Notes: generated by a model not told the origin, from the letters alone. A stretch of 5,960 nucleotides of DNA from Nanobdellota archaeon (GCA_030688225.1 JAUYIO010000052.1:1-5960), one strand, 5' to 3'. Shown: positions 1 to 5,681, counted from the first letter of the stretch. Program-made: numbers and translations.

Positions 1-104
1 ATAAAACCACTAAAACCAAAAAGAATTATAAGAAGGATTGCTAAAAAAATCCCGATTCCAACCTCTAAGTATTTCTTTTTCTTTTCTTTAGTTAGTTTTT
101 TCAT
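1..104 (-). CDS. Partial hypothetical membrane protein, N-terminal part only
   Basis: An ATG at 104-102 opens a frame that stays open for 34 codons to the window edge. It begins MKKLTKEKKKYLEVG and runs directly into a strongly hydrophobic helix (about residues 15-33, IGIFLAILLIILFGFSGF). A Lys-rich cytoplasmic start followed by a membrane helix fits a signal anchor or the first helix of a membrane protein. The start codon overlaps the stop of the TPR gene as ATGA, so the two genes are probably translationally coupled and share a transcript. The rest lies outside the window, so no function can be given. It was found by reading the frame below the TPR stop. The ATGA overlap and the sensible protein character support it as a real gene. 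Confidence 0.6.
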   Translation of the reverse strand, partial: MKKLTKEKKKKYLEVGIGIFLAILLIILFGFSGF

Positions 105-622
105 TTTTTTGTTTTTTTCAAATCTTTAAGAATTGATTCCTTTGTACTTAAAATGATTTTATTTCCTGGATTTATTTTTAATGCATCATCCATACAATTT
201 ATTGCTTCCTCAAATCTTTTTAATTCACCTAAAGCCATAGCTTTGTAAAATAGGAGATTCATGATTTTATTATTATAATCATAATCTCTTTTTCCCGTAT
301 AATACTTATCCACTTTTAATGCATTATCAAAAGCATCTATTGCTAAATTTTCTTCTCCGTTATGAAGATATTCTCTACCTAAATCCTGCCAATGAAATAC
401 TGTTTTACGATTTATTTTTTCAGCTGTCTTAAAACATTTAAGTGCCTCCTTATTTCTACCTAATTTTTCAAGAACTATACCCTTGTTGTTCCAATGTTGT
501 GGAATATGGGGGGTTAATTTTATTGCTTTATTAAGAAATTCTAACGCCTCTTTATATCGACCCTCAATAACAAGTTTTACACTTTCTTTGTTTAAATCAA
601 TGCTTTGTTCTCTCTTTTTCAT
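101..622 (-). CDS. Tetratricopeptide (TPR) repeat protein
   Basis: This 173-residue protein is made almost wholly of TPR units, helical hairpins that bind partner proteins. Four repeats can be seen at about residues 8-41, 42-75, 76-109 and 122-155. Each has the typical small/aromatic pattern: GRYKEALEFLNKAIKLTP, LGRNKEALKCFKTAEKIN, ENLAIDAFDNALKVD, LKRFEEAINCMDDALKINP. About 12 extra residues (110-121) separate repeats 3 and 4. There is no signal peptide or membrane helix, so it should be a cytoplasmic scaffold, with no catalytic residues visible. The gap to the HNH gene upstream is 58 nt; an A-rich stretch around 641-653 could serve as a weak TATA element about 25 nt before the ATG. Its TGA stop overlaps the start of the next membrane protein. 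The partner is unknown; the coupled membrane protein is the natural candidate. Confidence 0.88.
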   Translation of the reverse strand: MKKREQSIDLNKESVKLVIEGRYKEALEFLNKAIKLTPHIPQHWNNKGIVLEKLGRNKEALKCFKTAEKINRKTVFHWQDLGREYLHNGEENLAIDAFDNALKVDKYYTGKRDYDYNNKIMNLLFYKAMALGELKRFEEAINCMDDALKINPGNKIILSTKESILKDLKKTKK

Positions 623-680
623 TTTTTCCGTTTATTTTTATTTTCTATTTTTTCGAGAATATTTGTCTGGCTCAAGGATT

Positions 681-1022
681 TTAATATTTTCCCATCAAAT
701 CCTTAAAGCTAGGGATTAAGGGATTAGGCTTTTTATTGTTTTTTCTCTTTTTATCCATCTCTTTTGCTTTATCCAAAATGTGCCTTTCTTGATGACAGGA
801 AGCGCAAAAAGCTCTTAAATTATTTGTAGTAGATTTTCCCCCCTTACTAACCTCTTTTATATGGTCGTAATGAACAGAAGCCGTTAAAATTCTTCTACAT
901 TTCGGATTTGCACATCTTCCACCTTGCCTAAAAAGAATTGTCTTTTTTTGAGAACTGGAGACGGGTTGTCTTTTGTGTTTAGGTTTTCCATAAAGAAGTT
1001 CATTTATGTTTGGAACTACCAT
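681..1022 (-). CDS. HNH endonuclease, small stand-alone
   Basis: This 113-residue protein carries a full HNH (beta-beta-alpha metal) nuclease fold. Cys37 and Cys42 (CANPKC) and Cys73 and Cys76 (CASC) form the structural zinc knuckles. His51-x-Asp53-His54 is the catalytic HxDH, with His54 the likely general base. The GGKSTTNNL turn gives Asn68, and His77 directly after the last Cys completes the metal site. The family cuts DNA with a divalent metal and occurs in restriction enzymes, homing endonucleases, phage and repair proteins, so the substrate cannot be named. A basic N-terminal arm (YGKPKHKRQP) and a Lys-rich tail (residues 85-100) probably contact DNA. The tail ends in a hydrophobic PLIPSFKDLMGKY segment of unknown role. 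No methylase or specificity subunit is adjacent. It starts 28 nt after the four-helix membrane protein, with its own possible TATA box. Confidence 0.9.
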   Translation of the reverse strand: MVVPNINELLYGKPKHKRQPVSSSQKKTILFRQGGRCANPKCRRILTASVHYDHIKEVSKGGKSTTNNLRAFCASCHQERHILDKAKEMDKKRKNNKKPNPLIPSFKDLMGKY

Positions 1023-1044
1023 ATTTAACAGAAGGAATTAAGGT

Positions 1045-1052
1045 TTTTAATT
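1045..1052 (-). promoter_or_regulatory. Candidate TATA box for the HNH gene
   Basis: The minus strand reads AATTAAAA here, centred about 26-27 nt before the ATG at 1022. That spacing would place transcription start at or next to the start codon. It overlaps the stop codon of the preceding membrane-protein gene and lies within an AATTAA/TTAATT inverted repeat (1036-1052). In such AT-rich DNA this is a modest signal, and read-through from the upstream gene is equally possible. Confidence 0.3.
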
Positions 1053-1485
1053 ATTTCTTTTTTCGGGGCAAGGTAAAAAAATAAAGTAAAATAATCAGTG
1101 CAATTACTGAAGCTGAAATCAAAATTCCCCTCCAGAGAGAGTTAGATATTAACAATAAACTCACATAAATAGAAGCCATTAAGCCTGTTATGAAATTTTT
1201 GTGGTAACCCCCATCTTCAGAGGTATCTTTTATTGCAATCCTAATCGCCCATCTTCCTGTAAAATAAAATACAATTAAAAGAGAGAATGTAAAAATAAGA
1301 TTAATACCCCCCCATAAAAGCCAATTTGAAGAGGTAAGTGCTAAAAAATTTGGAAGAAAACTTCCAATAGCAACTCCTGTGATAATCACTGCAACAATAT
1401 TTCTATATAATCTTATAGATTTTCTCCTACTTTTCCTAACTCTTCCATTTAACTTTCTAAAAAAATTCCTTTTCTCCCTTTTCAT
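1051..1485 (-). CDS. Four-helix integral membrane protein, unknown function
   Basis: This 144-residue protein was not recognised as a member of any family. A very basic N-terminus (MKREKRNFFRK... to about residue 28, with RKSRRKS) is followed by four hydrophobic segments at about residues 29-50, 55-77, 98-114 and 119-139, and the protein ends PRKKK. The positive-inside rule puts both ends in the cytoplasm. The loop between helices 2 and 3 (78-97, RWAIRIAIKDTSEDGGYHKN) is hydrophilic and cytoplasmic. No catalytic or metal-binding pattern is visible. It could be a small transporter, a pore or a membrane anchor for the soluble proteins encoded around it. It follows the SEC-C gene by 24 nt and precedes the HNH gene by 28 nt, consistent with one transcript. 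No Shine-Dalgarno precedes the ATG. Confidence 0.75.
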   Translation of the reverse strand: MKREKRNFFRKLNGRVRKSRRKSIRLYRNIVAVIITGVAIGSFLPNFLALTSSNWLLWGGINLIFTFSLLIVFYFTGRWAIRIAIKDTSEDGGYHKNFITGLMASIYVSLLLISNSLWRGILISASVIALIILLYFFTLPRKKK

Positions 1486-1509
1486 TTTATTATTAATAAT
1501 TTAGGTTCT

Positions 1510-2139
1510 TTAATTATTCCTTTTTATTAAGGACATACAGCATTTTTTATATTTTTTCCCACTATCACAGGGACAAAGCTCATTTCTTCCTATTTTTATC
1601 TTTCCAGCCAATTTGTCTTTTTTGATTTCGGCAGAAAGAAATTCCTCCATAAAATCCTCCAATTTCTTCATCTCAAATGAGGGGATTTTACTTTTAGAAC
1701 CATCAAAGTATTTACTCTGAAGTTCAAAGAATTTATCTCCTCTTACAATTATGGCTCTTATTTCTATAGTATCCACCAATGCCTTTCTGATATTGTTTAC
1801 AGGTTTACCCTTAAATTTATTCTCACTATCCTTAAGAAACAAAATCTTTTTTTCTCCATCTGGTTTTGGACTTATGTCCATATATGCTCCATCTTCTCTT
1901 ACCCAAATTGCATGAAATTCTGCTTCCATGAATTTTTTTGGAATCTCCCAAATTGTCCAACCTATTTGCATTTTCCCTCCAAATTTTTTAATATAATCTT
2001 CTACATTTGAAAAACATTCTTGAAATTCAGATTTTTCATAAGGAACTACTTCAACAAAAAAAGGTTCCTCTGAAGTATTTATTTCCTTACAGAATTCTAA
2101 AACATCTTCATTAATTGAGTTTGGAGTGGTATGATTCAT
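1510..2139 (-). CDS. SEC-C motif protein with a conserved-looking N-terminal domain of unknown function
   Basis: The last 27 residues of this 209-residue protein hold a classical SEC-C zinc motif: IGRNELCPCDSGKKYKKCC, with Cys189, Cys191, Cys200 and Cys201 as ligands. SEC-C was named from the SecA C-terminus, where it binds zinc and contacts SecB. It also caps many unrelated proteins as a small protein- or nucleic-acid-binding module. The N-terminal region (about 25-135) is a separate alpha/beta domain. Its core GWTIWEIP (60-67), EAEFHAIW (72-79) and DGAYMDISP (83-91) resembles a block I have seen next to SEC-C in other uncharacterised proteins; that is from memory, not a search. Glu72, Glu74, His76 and Asp88 could form a metal or active site. 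There is no membrane segment. It starts 5 nt after the two-helix membrane gene, so the two are surely cotranscribed. It is not SecA itself. Confidence 0.85.
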   Translation of the reverse strand: MNHTTPNSINEDVLEFCKEINTSEEPFFVEVVPYEKSEFQECFSNVEDYIKKFGGKMQIGWTIWEIPKKFMEAEFHAIWVREDGAYMDISPKPDGEKKILFLKDSENKFKGKPVNNIRKALVDTIEIRAIIVRGDKFFELQSKYFDGSKSKIPSFEMKKLEDFMEEFLSAEIKKDKLAGKIKIGRNELCPCDSGKKYKKCCMSLIKRNN

Positions 2140-2144
2140 AATGA

Positions 2145-2351
2145 TTACTTTGACCCTTCTTTTTGAAAAATCTTTAATAAGACGGCACAGAGGATTAAAG
2201 TAATTCCTCCAAGCACAAAAGCACCATGTGTTACCTCCAATGGATTGAAATCAAAAGGATTTATACCTTCTACAATCGAAAAAGAACCAATAAATAACAA
2301 AACATAATAAAGAGTTTCAACAATTGCTTCTCCGATGGTTTCTCTTTTCAT
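2145..2351 (-). CDS. Small two-helix membrane protein, unknown function
   Basis: This 68-residue protein has two predicted membrane helices, at about residues 11-28 (VETLYYVLLFIGSFSIVE) and 43-61 (GAFVLGGITLILCAVLLK). A short loop with Asn, Pro and acidic residues (GINPFDFNPLEVTHG) joins them. Lys/Arg at both ends (MKRE at the start, KIFQKEGSK at the end) place both termini in the cytoplasm. No family was recognised. It lies 2 nt after the PD-(D/E)XK nuclease stop and 5 nt before the SEC-C gene, the tightest spacing in the window. It is therefore part of a three-gene cistron with them and may tether one of them to the membrane (inference). Holin-like or toxin-like activity cannot be excluded from size alone, but nothing in the sequence supports it specifically. 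Confidence 0.72.
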   Translation of the reverse strand: MKRETIGEAIVETLYYVLLFIGSFSIVEGINPFDFNPLEVTHGAFVLGGITLILCAVLLKIFQKEGSK

Positions 2352-2353
2352 TT

Positions 2354-2725
2354 TTATTTATTCCTATTTTCAAAGTGTCTTACTTTTTCATTTATCAATT
2401 TTTTAATGTTAATTAGAAGGTATGATTTCAGGTCTCCTTGAATTGTTTTTGGGTAAACAGGGATACAATCCATATCTAATTTCTTGTAGGCGTCCCACTT
2501 TGCTTGCTTTCCTTTATGGTAAGAGGGATTATCATCCATCCCGAAATATTCAATTATTATGGAATATTTTGGTAACCAGAAGTCAGGATACCATATTCTT
2601 AGCTTTTCAGTATCATTTTCCTTTTGTTCTTTAATAAGCAAAGGATATTCATAGACAAAATCAATATGATACTTTGTGAGAATTTCTGCGATTACTTCTT
2701 CTCCTTGACTTTTATATTTATCCAT
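2354..2725 (-). CDS. Stand-alone PD-(D/E)XK-like nuclease
   Basis: This 123-residue protein fits a minimal PD-(D/E)XK nuclease domain of the Vsr/DUF559-like type. In order: a helix with an acidic residue (Glu9/Glu10, SQGEEVIAEIL), a strand YEYPLL, then WYPDFWLP with Pro47-Asp48, and SIIIEYFG with Glu59. A Lys-rich helix (KQAKWDAYKK, about 73-82) follows, then the strand CIPVYP. The D48...E-x-F-G pattern matches the metal site of nucleases found in mismatch repair, restriction and helicase-linked enzymes. The usual catalytic Lys right after Glu59 is absent; the E-Y-F-G subclass supplies it from the following helix or lacks it, so activity is likely but not certain. No target or helicase partner is encoded nearby. 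It starts 12 nt after the zinc-ribbon gene and is followed 2 nt later by the small membrane gene. Confidence 0.78.
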   Translation of the reverse strand: MDKYKSQGEEVIAEILTKYHIDFVYEYPLLIKEQKENDTEKLRIWYPDFWLPKYSIIIEYFGMDDNPSYHKGKQAKWDAYKKLDMDCIPVYPKTIQGDLKSYLLINIKKLINEKVRHFENRNK

Positions 2726-2737
2726 TTTATTAAATAT

Positions 2738-3463
2738 TTAGGGTTTATCATTAACGTCATTTGCACATGGAGAGTTAAATAATCCGTTCGCAGTGCAAAC
2801 TAAAGGGGAACGCCACCATACAGACCTAAAATAAACTATTGCTTCGTTATCAGCATTTATCTGTTCTAATCTACAAATTGAAGTAAGATAACTTTGCGTT
2901 TTGTTTATTCCTTCAGCATTTGTAAAATCCTGACCAAGATAATGATTTATTGCAAGAGTTTTATTATTAAAATAAGATGTTTCTTTTATGTTATCATATC
3001 CTTTAATCAAATTATAACAAGAATCTTTTAAGGCACTTGCTTCAGAAGGAAGATTGTTTACTTTAAATGGTTTAATATCATGAGTATATACTGCATAGAA
3101 TAGAGAACCGAATGTTACGCAAAGGATAATTAAAACAATCGCTCTTTTGGTAATTGCTTCTGCTTTTCCCTCTGGTGTTTGTGAATGAGGAATTATATCG
3201 CTTTCTTTACAACGTGGACAAACTGCGGGGTTTCCAAAACTCTTTTTACTTCTCCATCCATAACCGCAGGAATTACAAACCCATCTCTCTCCCGAACCAG
3301 AACTTCTACCATTAGAAGAATGTCTGCCTTTTCTTTTTCTTGCTTTTCTACAATCTGGGCAAAGTCTATACCTCCCCCAGGTGGAAGCTCCACAGTCATT
3401 GCAGGTTCCTGCCATGAGAAAATAGGGGAAACCAGCCTTAAAAGATTTCGTATTTTGAGCCAT
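2738..3463 (-). CDS. Double zinc-ribbon, single-helix membrane protein
   Basis: This 241-residue protein starts with two four-Cys zinc ribbons: Cys21/Cys24 with Cys35/Cys38, and Cys63/Cys66 with Cys82/Cys85. A basic Ser/Gly-rich linker (40-60) joins them. One membrane helix (about 107-125, RAIVLIILCVTFGSLFYAV) follows. The remaining 115 residues lie outside if the Lys/Arg-rich head is cytoplasmic, and they contain four cysteines (149, 197, 223, 233) that could form two disulphides. The ribbons may bind nucleic acid or protein; no enzyme motif is visible. The first ATG is used here, but Met17 (3415, FLMAGTCNDCG) is a real alternative: a GAAAT-CTTTTAAG BRE/TATA-like match lies about 25 nt before it. 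The gene lies 88 nt after the transglutaminase-like gene and 12 nt before the nuclease, so it probably heads the lower transcript. Confidence 0.78.
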   Translation of the reverse strand: MAQNTKSFKAGFPYFLMAGTCNDCGASTWGRYRLCPDCRKARKRKGRHSSNGRSSGSGERWVCNSCGYGWRSKKSFGNPAVCPRCKESDIIPHSQTPEGKAEAITKRAIVLIILCVTFGSLFYAVYTHDIKPFKVNNLPSEASALKDSCYNLIKGYDNIKETSYFNNKTLAINHYLGQDFTNAEGINKTQSYLTSICRLEQINADNEAIVYFRSVWWRSPLVCTANGLFNSPCANDVNDKP

Positions 3464-3551
3464 TATACGAAAAACAACAAATTAATCCTTCTTTTTCCCT
3501 TTATTAAGATGTTTACTTTTTTCGGTGCCTTTTCGCTTTTTGGTAAATATG

Positions 3552-4313
3552 TTACTTCCCATATTTTCTCCCCTCACTTACCGAGATTATTTCTGGATAG
3601 GCATTTCTTATATCTGCTCCCCCGACATAATCTTGAGGTATGAATCCTACTTGTGTAAGTTCCGTGGATTCAATAAAACAATAATTAGTATTATAATTTC
3701 CTTTATCACAGAGTATCCCCACTGCCCGATGATTTTCATAAGGATACTCAAAAATTACAACTCCGTAGCCTAGCTCTTTTAACAAAAATGCTAAGAGTTG
3801 GGATTTTTCCCCGCAAACTCCTTTATTATCATATAGAACCTCGTAAGGGTATCTCCCAACCAAATAAGCAGAAGATAATGCTTGATAATCATAAGGGATA
3901 TTTTGGACTAATTTTATTGCCATGTTTGCCTCATCCTTAGGGTTTTTCGCTTTACTTCTTATTTCCCAAACAAGAGGAAGTAAAGATTGATATTGTAAAT
4001 CGTCATTCATTTCTTTTAATATAAAATCTCTTGATGATGGAGGAGCTTCGCCCTCATAGTAATAAATAGCCCTATCCAAGGAAGAAAAATAATTATCTAG
4101 CCCCCCATAGACAACAAAATTAATTTTTCCGCTTCCATAATTGAGAATTTCGGTTTGAGAATTTATTTTATGATTAACTAAATCTTCTCCAAAAAAATCA
4201 TTTATCATTCCATTATCAACTAAAGAAGTATAACCAAAATACAATCCTGCTAAAACTCCAACAAATACAAAGAACCTCCAATCCCAGATGATAATAAATC
4301 CTTTCTTATTCAT
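3552..4313 (-). CDS. Membrane-anchored transglutaminase-like (papain-fold) protein
   Basis: This 253-residue protein has an N-terminal signal anchor (about residues 12-30) and then an extracytoplasmic domain ending in a transglutaminase-like core. The core has the catalytic Cys167 in NKGVCGEKSQLLAFLLKELG, His195 in PYENHRAVGI, and an acidic residue in CFIESTELTQVG (Glu215 most likely). This Cys-His-Asp/Glu triad belongs to the papain-like fold that acts as protease, peptidase or protein cross-linker in archaea and bacteria; substrate and reaction cannot be told from sequence. IPYDY (139-143) just before the core is a common feature of the family. Cys202 and Cys212 may pair as a disulphide. 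Its ATG overlaps the end of the AN1 gene by 8 nt, pointing to coupled translation and a joint role at the cell surface. Confidence 0.85.
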   Translation of the reverse strand: MNKKGFIIIWDWRFFVFVGVLAGLYFGYTSLVDNGMINDFFGEDLVNHKINSQTEILNYGSGKINFVVYGGLDNYFSSLDRAIYYYEGEAPPSSRDFILKEMNDDLQYQSLLPLVWEIRSKAKNPKDEANMAIKLVQNIPYDYQALSSAYLVGRYPYEVLYDNKGVCGEKSQLLAFLLKELGYGVVIFEYPYENHRAVGILCDKGNYNTNYCFIESTELTQVGFIPQDYVGGADIRNAYPEIISVSEGRKYGK

Positions 4314-5208
4314 TTTCTATTTGTTTGCAAAAGCAATGAAATTTATTTTCTTTATCGCAACTATATCTTTGATATTCTAAATTTTGTTGTCCACAAATTG
4401 CCCCACAAAAATTTTTCTTATATTTTGCAGAACTTAGATATTGGTTTTTTGCATGTTGTTCAATTTCAGAACAGCTATTCTTCGAAAAAAATGAAGGTAG
4501 TGAAACTTCTTGTCCGCTAAATCCCGGAATTTTTGAAAGAGAAAAAGGGGATAATAAAGAAAATTCTATCCCATTATAAGTAGTTTTTACTTTTTCTGTT
4601 AAAATTTGTCCATTTGAAAAGCCTTGCCAAATTAGAATTAACAATATTAAAACAATGACTATTTTTATCCATTTTCTTTGTCTTTTATAAAAATTATGGG
4701 CTTCTTTCAGAAAATTCCACCCGTATTTAATTGCAAAGAATAGGGATGTTAAAATCAAAATTCCCCCTAAATTAAAAATCCATAAACTAACTTGGTTAAA
4801 TTGGTCTGCCCTAGAATAAAAGAAAAATAATCCCAGGAGAGATAGACATAAGATTAAAACTATCTTTAAAAGATATTTTTTTCTTTTTGAATAGTTGTAT
4901 CCATAATGGGTTCTTTTTCTTAACCAAAACAAAAAATCATCCCATTTGAAATGAATATTTTCTTTAATTTTTTTTGAAAAACTTTTTTGTGGATGTTTTT
5001 TCATTGAGTGTGACTTCTTTGTAACTGTCTCTTTCTCCGGATAAAAAGCATTTTTCCAAACCACTTTTCCTCTTTCTTTAAGTTTTTCTAACCCAGAACA
5101 ATTATGAGATTCAGGTAGCAAATGCTTAGAACAATGAACTTTTCCACAGAATTTGCATACATGGGGGAGCCCGTCAGTTGATTCTTTGCAATAGTCACAT
5201 ATTGCCAT
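4306..5208 (-). CDS. AN1-type zinc-finger membrane protein with Cys-rich outer domain
   Basis: Residues 4-37 of this 300-residue protein form an AN1 zinc finger with all eight ligands: Cys4, Cys7, Cys18, Cys21, Cys26, His29, His35, Cys37. In eukaryotes AN1 fingers occur in ubiquitin/proteasome adaptor proteins; in archaea they head membrane proteins of unknown role. A basic linker (40-112) leads to three predicted helices at about 113-131, 140-160 and 180-196. The loop between helices 2 and 3 (KYGWNFLKEA...KRQRKWIK) is strongly positive, which places the zinc finger inside and the C-terminus outside. The outer part (200-300) has six cysteines (246, 268, 272, 284, 292, 294), suited to three disulphides. 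No enzyme motif is visible. It is coupled by an 8-nt overlap to the transglutaminase-like gene and preceded by a good TATA box. Confidence 0.88.
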   Translation of the reverse strand: MAICDYCKESTDGLPHVCKFCGKVHCSKHLLPESHNCSGLEKLKERGKVVWKNAFYPEKETVTKKSHSMKKHPQKSFSKKIKENIHFKWDDFLFWLRKRTHYGYNYSKRKKYLLKIVLILCLSLLGLFFFYSRADQFNQVSLWIFNLGGILILTSLFFAIKYGWNFLKEAHNFYKRQRKWIKIVIVLILLILIWQGFSNGQILTEKVKTTYNGIEFSLLSPFSLSKIPGFSGQEVSLPSFFSKNSCSEIEQHAKNQYLSSAKYKKNFCGAICGQQNLEYQRYSCDKENKFHCFCKQIENE

Positions 5209-5230
5209 TTCAAGTTATAAGGTAAAAACA

Positions 5231-5240
5231 AATATAAAAA
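5231..5240 (-). promoter_or_regulatory. Promoter (TATA box) of the AN1/transglutaminase pair
   Basis: The minus strand reads TTTTTATATT, a good archaeal TATA box centred about 27 nt before the AN1 ATG at 5208. This would start the mRNA at the ATG itself (leaderless), in agreement with the absence of a Shine-Dalgarno in AACTTGAA-ATG. The surrounding T-rich stretch (5222-5240) could also terminate transcription arriving from the integrase remnant. Confidence 0.5.
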
Positions 5241-5255
5241 TCTAACTCTTCAAGG

Positions 5256-5567
5256 TTAATCTTTCCATTCTAAATCAATTAAATCCTGTGGGCTAACATG
5301 AGAATAAATCTCCGTCGTTGCAAGTTTTGAGTGACCCAGAAATCTCTGAATTTGTCTTATGTCCCATTTCTTTTTATTTAATAGCCAGGTTGCTCCTGAA
5401 TGCCTAAGCGTGTGAAAATGCAAGTCTCTATTCAAAACATCTTTTCCTTGTTTCTTAAATGCAATCTCCAAAGCCCTTATTCCTATTTTGATTGGTAGTT
5501 TGTTAAATCCATAAATGTAAGAATTAAGTTTTATCTTGATGGGTTTTACAATAGGAATGTTTCTGTC
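5256..5567 (-). pseudogene. Tyrosine recombinase (integrase) remnant, C-terminal catalytic part only
   Basis: This frame holds the C-terminal third of a tyrosine recombinase. It can be read from just after a TAG at 5570-5568: DRNIPIVKPIKIKL, then IRALEIAFKK, then HFHTLRHSGATWLL (box II His-x-x-Arg), FLGHSKLATTEIYSHVS (the LGH histidine and the nucleophilic Tyr) and a normal end. Counted from the codon after that TAG (103 residues), the catalytic residues are His52, Arg55, His79 and Tyr88. Integrases of this family are usually 280-400 residues; the core-binding domain, the first catalytic Arg and the beta-hairpin Lys are missing. No ATG or GTG lies in the open part; only a TTG at 5471 could start a 71-residue product, which drops the region before IAFKK. 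The frame above the TAG shows no integrase similarity, so this is a break, not a simple frameshift. It could also be the C-terminal half of an integrase split by SSV-type integration, but no tRNA or matching N-terminal half is in the window. Confidence 0.85.
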
Positions 5568-5680
5568 CTATCTGTTACAACGGCAAGGATAGTTAAAATA
5601 AATGAACCCAAAGCAATCCAAAGTAGGGTATCATAGAATTTTAGCTTAATTTGACCTTCTTTTTTGTTTAGGTTTTTCAT
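5546..5680 (-). CDS. 44-residue single-helix membrane protein, probably truncated at its 3' end
   Basis: A short ATG-started frame (MKNLNKKEGQIKLKFYDTLL...) encodes one membrane helix at about residues 18-35 (TLLWIALGSFILTILAVV) after a Lys-rich cytoplasmic start, then the tail TDRTETFLL and TAA. The ATG lies 1 nt after the stop of the ribbon-helix-helix gene (TAA-A-ATG), which strongly suggests coupled translation and a real gene. The last six codons lie, in another frame, on DNA that encodes the start of the integrase remnant. The present C-terminus may therefore be an accident of the rearrangement and the original protein may have been longer. No family was recognised. Confidence 0.55.
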   Translation of the reverse strand: MKNLNKKEGQIKLKFYDTLLWIALGSFILTILAVVTDRTETFLL

Positions 5681-5681
5681 T

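Noticed and set aside
483..719. Plus-strand open frame of 78 codons
   Set aside because: It is antisense to the TPR and HNH genes, has low-complexity Phe/Leu/Ser composition and shows no motif.
1489..1500. 12-bp palindrome ATTATTAATAAT before the four-helix membrane gene
   Set aside because: It consists only of A and T in a very AT-rich gap, so chance is a sufficient explanation; it is also too close to the ATG for a TATA box.
1510..1573. SEC-C motif as evidence for SecA
   Set aside because: The protein has 209 residues and no ATPase motifs; the SEC-C tail is a widespread module.
2422..2634. Plus-strand open frame of 70 codons
   Set aside because: It lies entirely antisense to the PD-(D/E)XK-like gene, whose own motifs are clear.
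3193..3399. Minus-strand open frame of 68 codons inside the zinc-ribbon gene
   Set aside because: It is a shifted-frame shadow of the two zinc ribbons, whose eight cysteines establish the correct frame.
3185..3773. Two overlapping plus-strand open frames (3185-3643 and 3525-3773)
   Set aside because: They are antisense to the zinc-ribbon and transglutaminase-like genes, show no motifs and have a composition typical of shadow frames.
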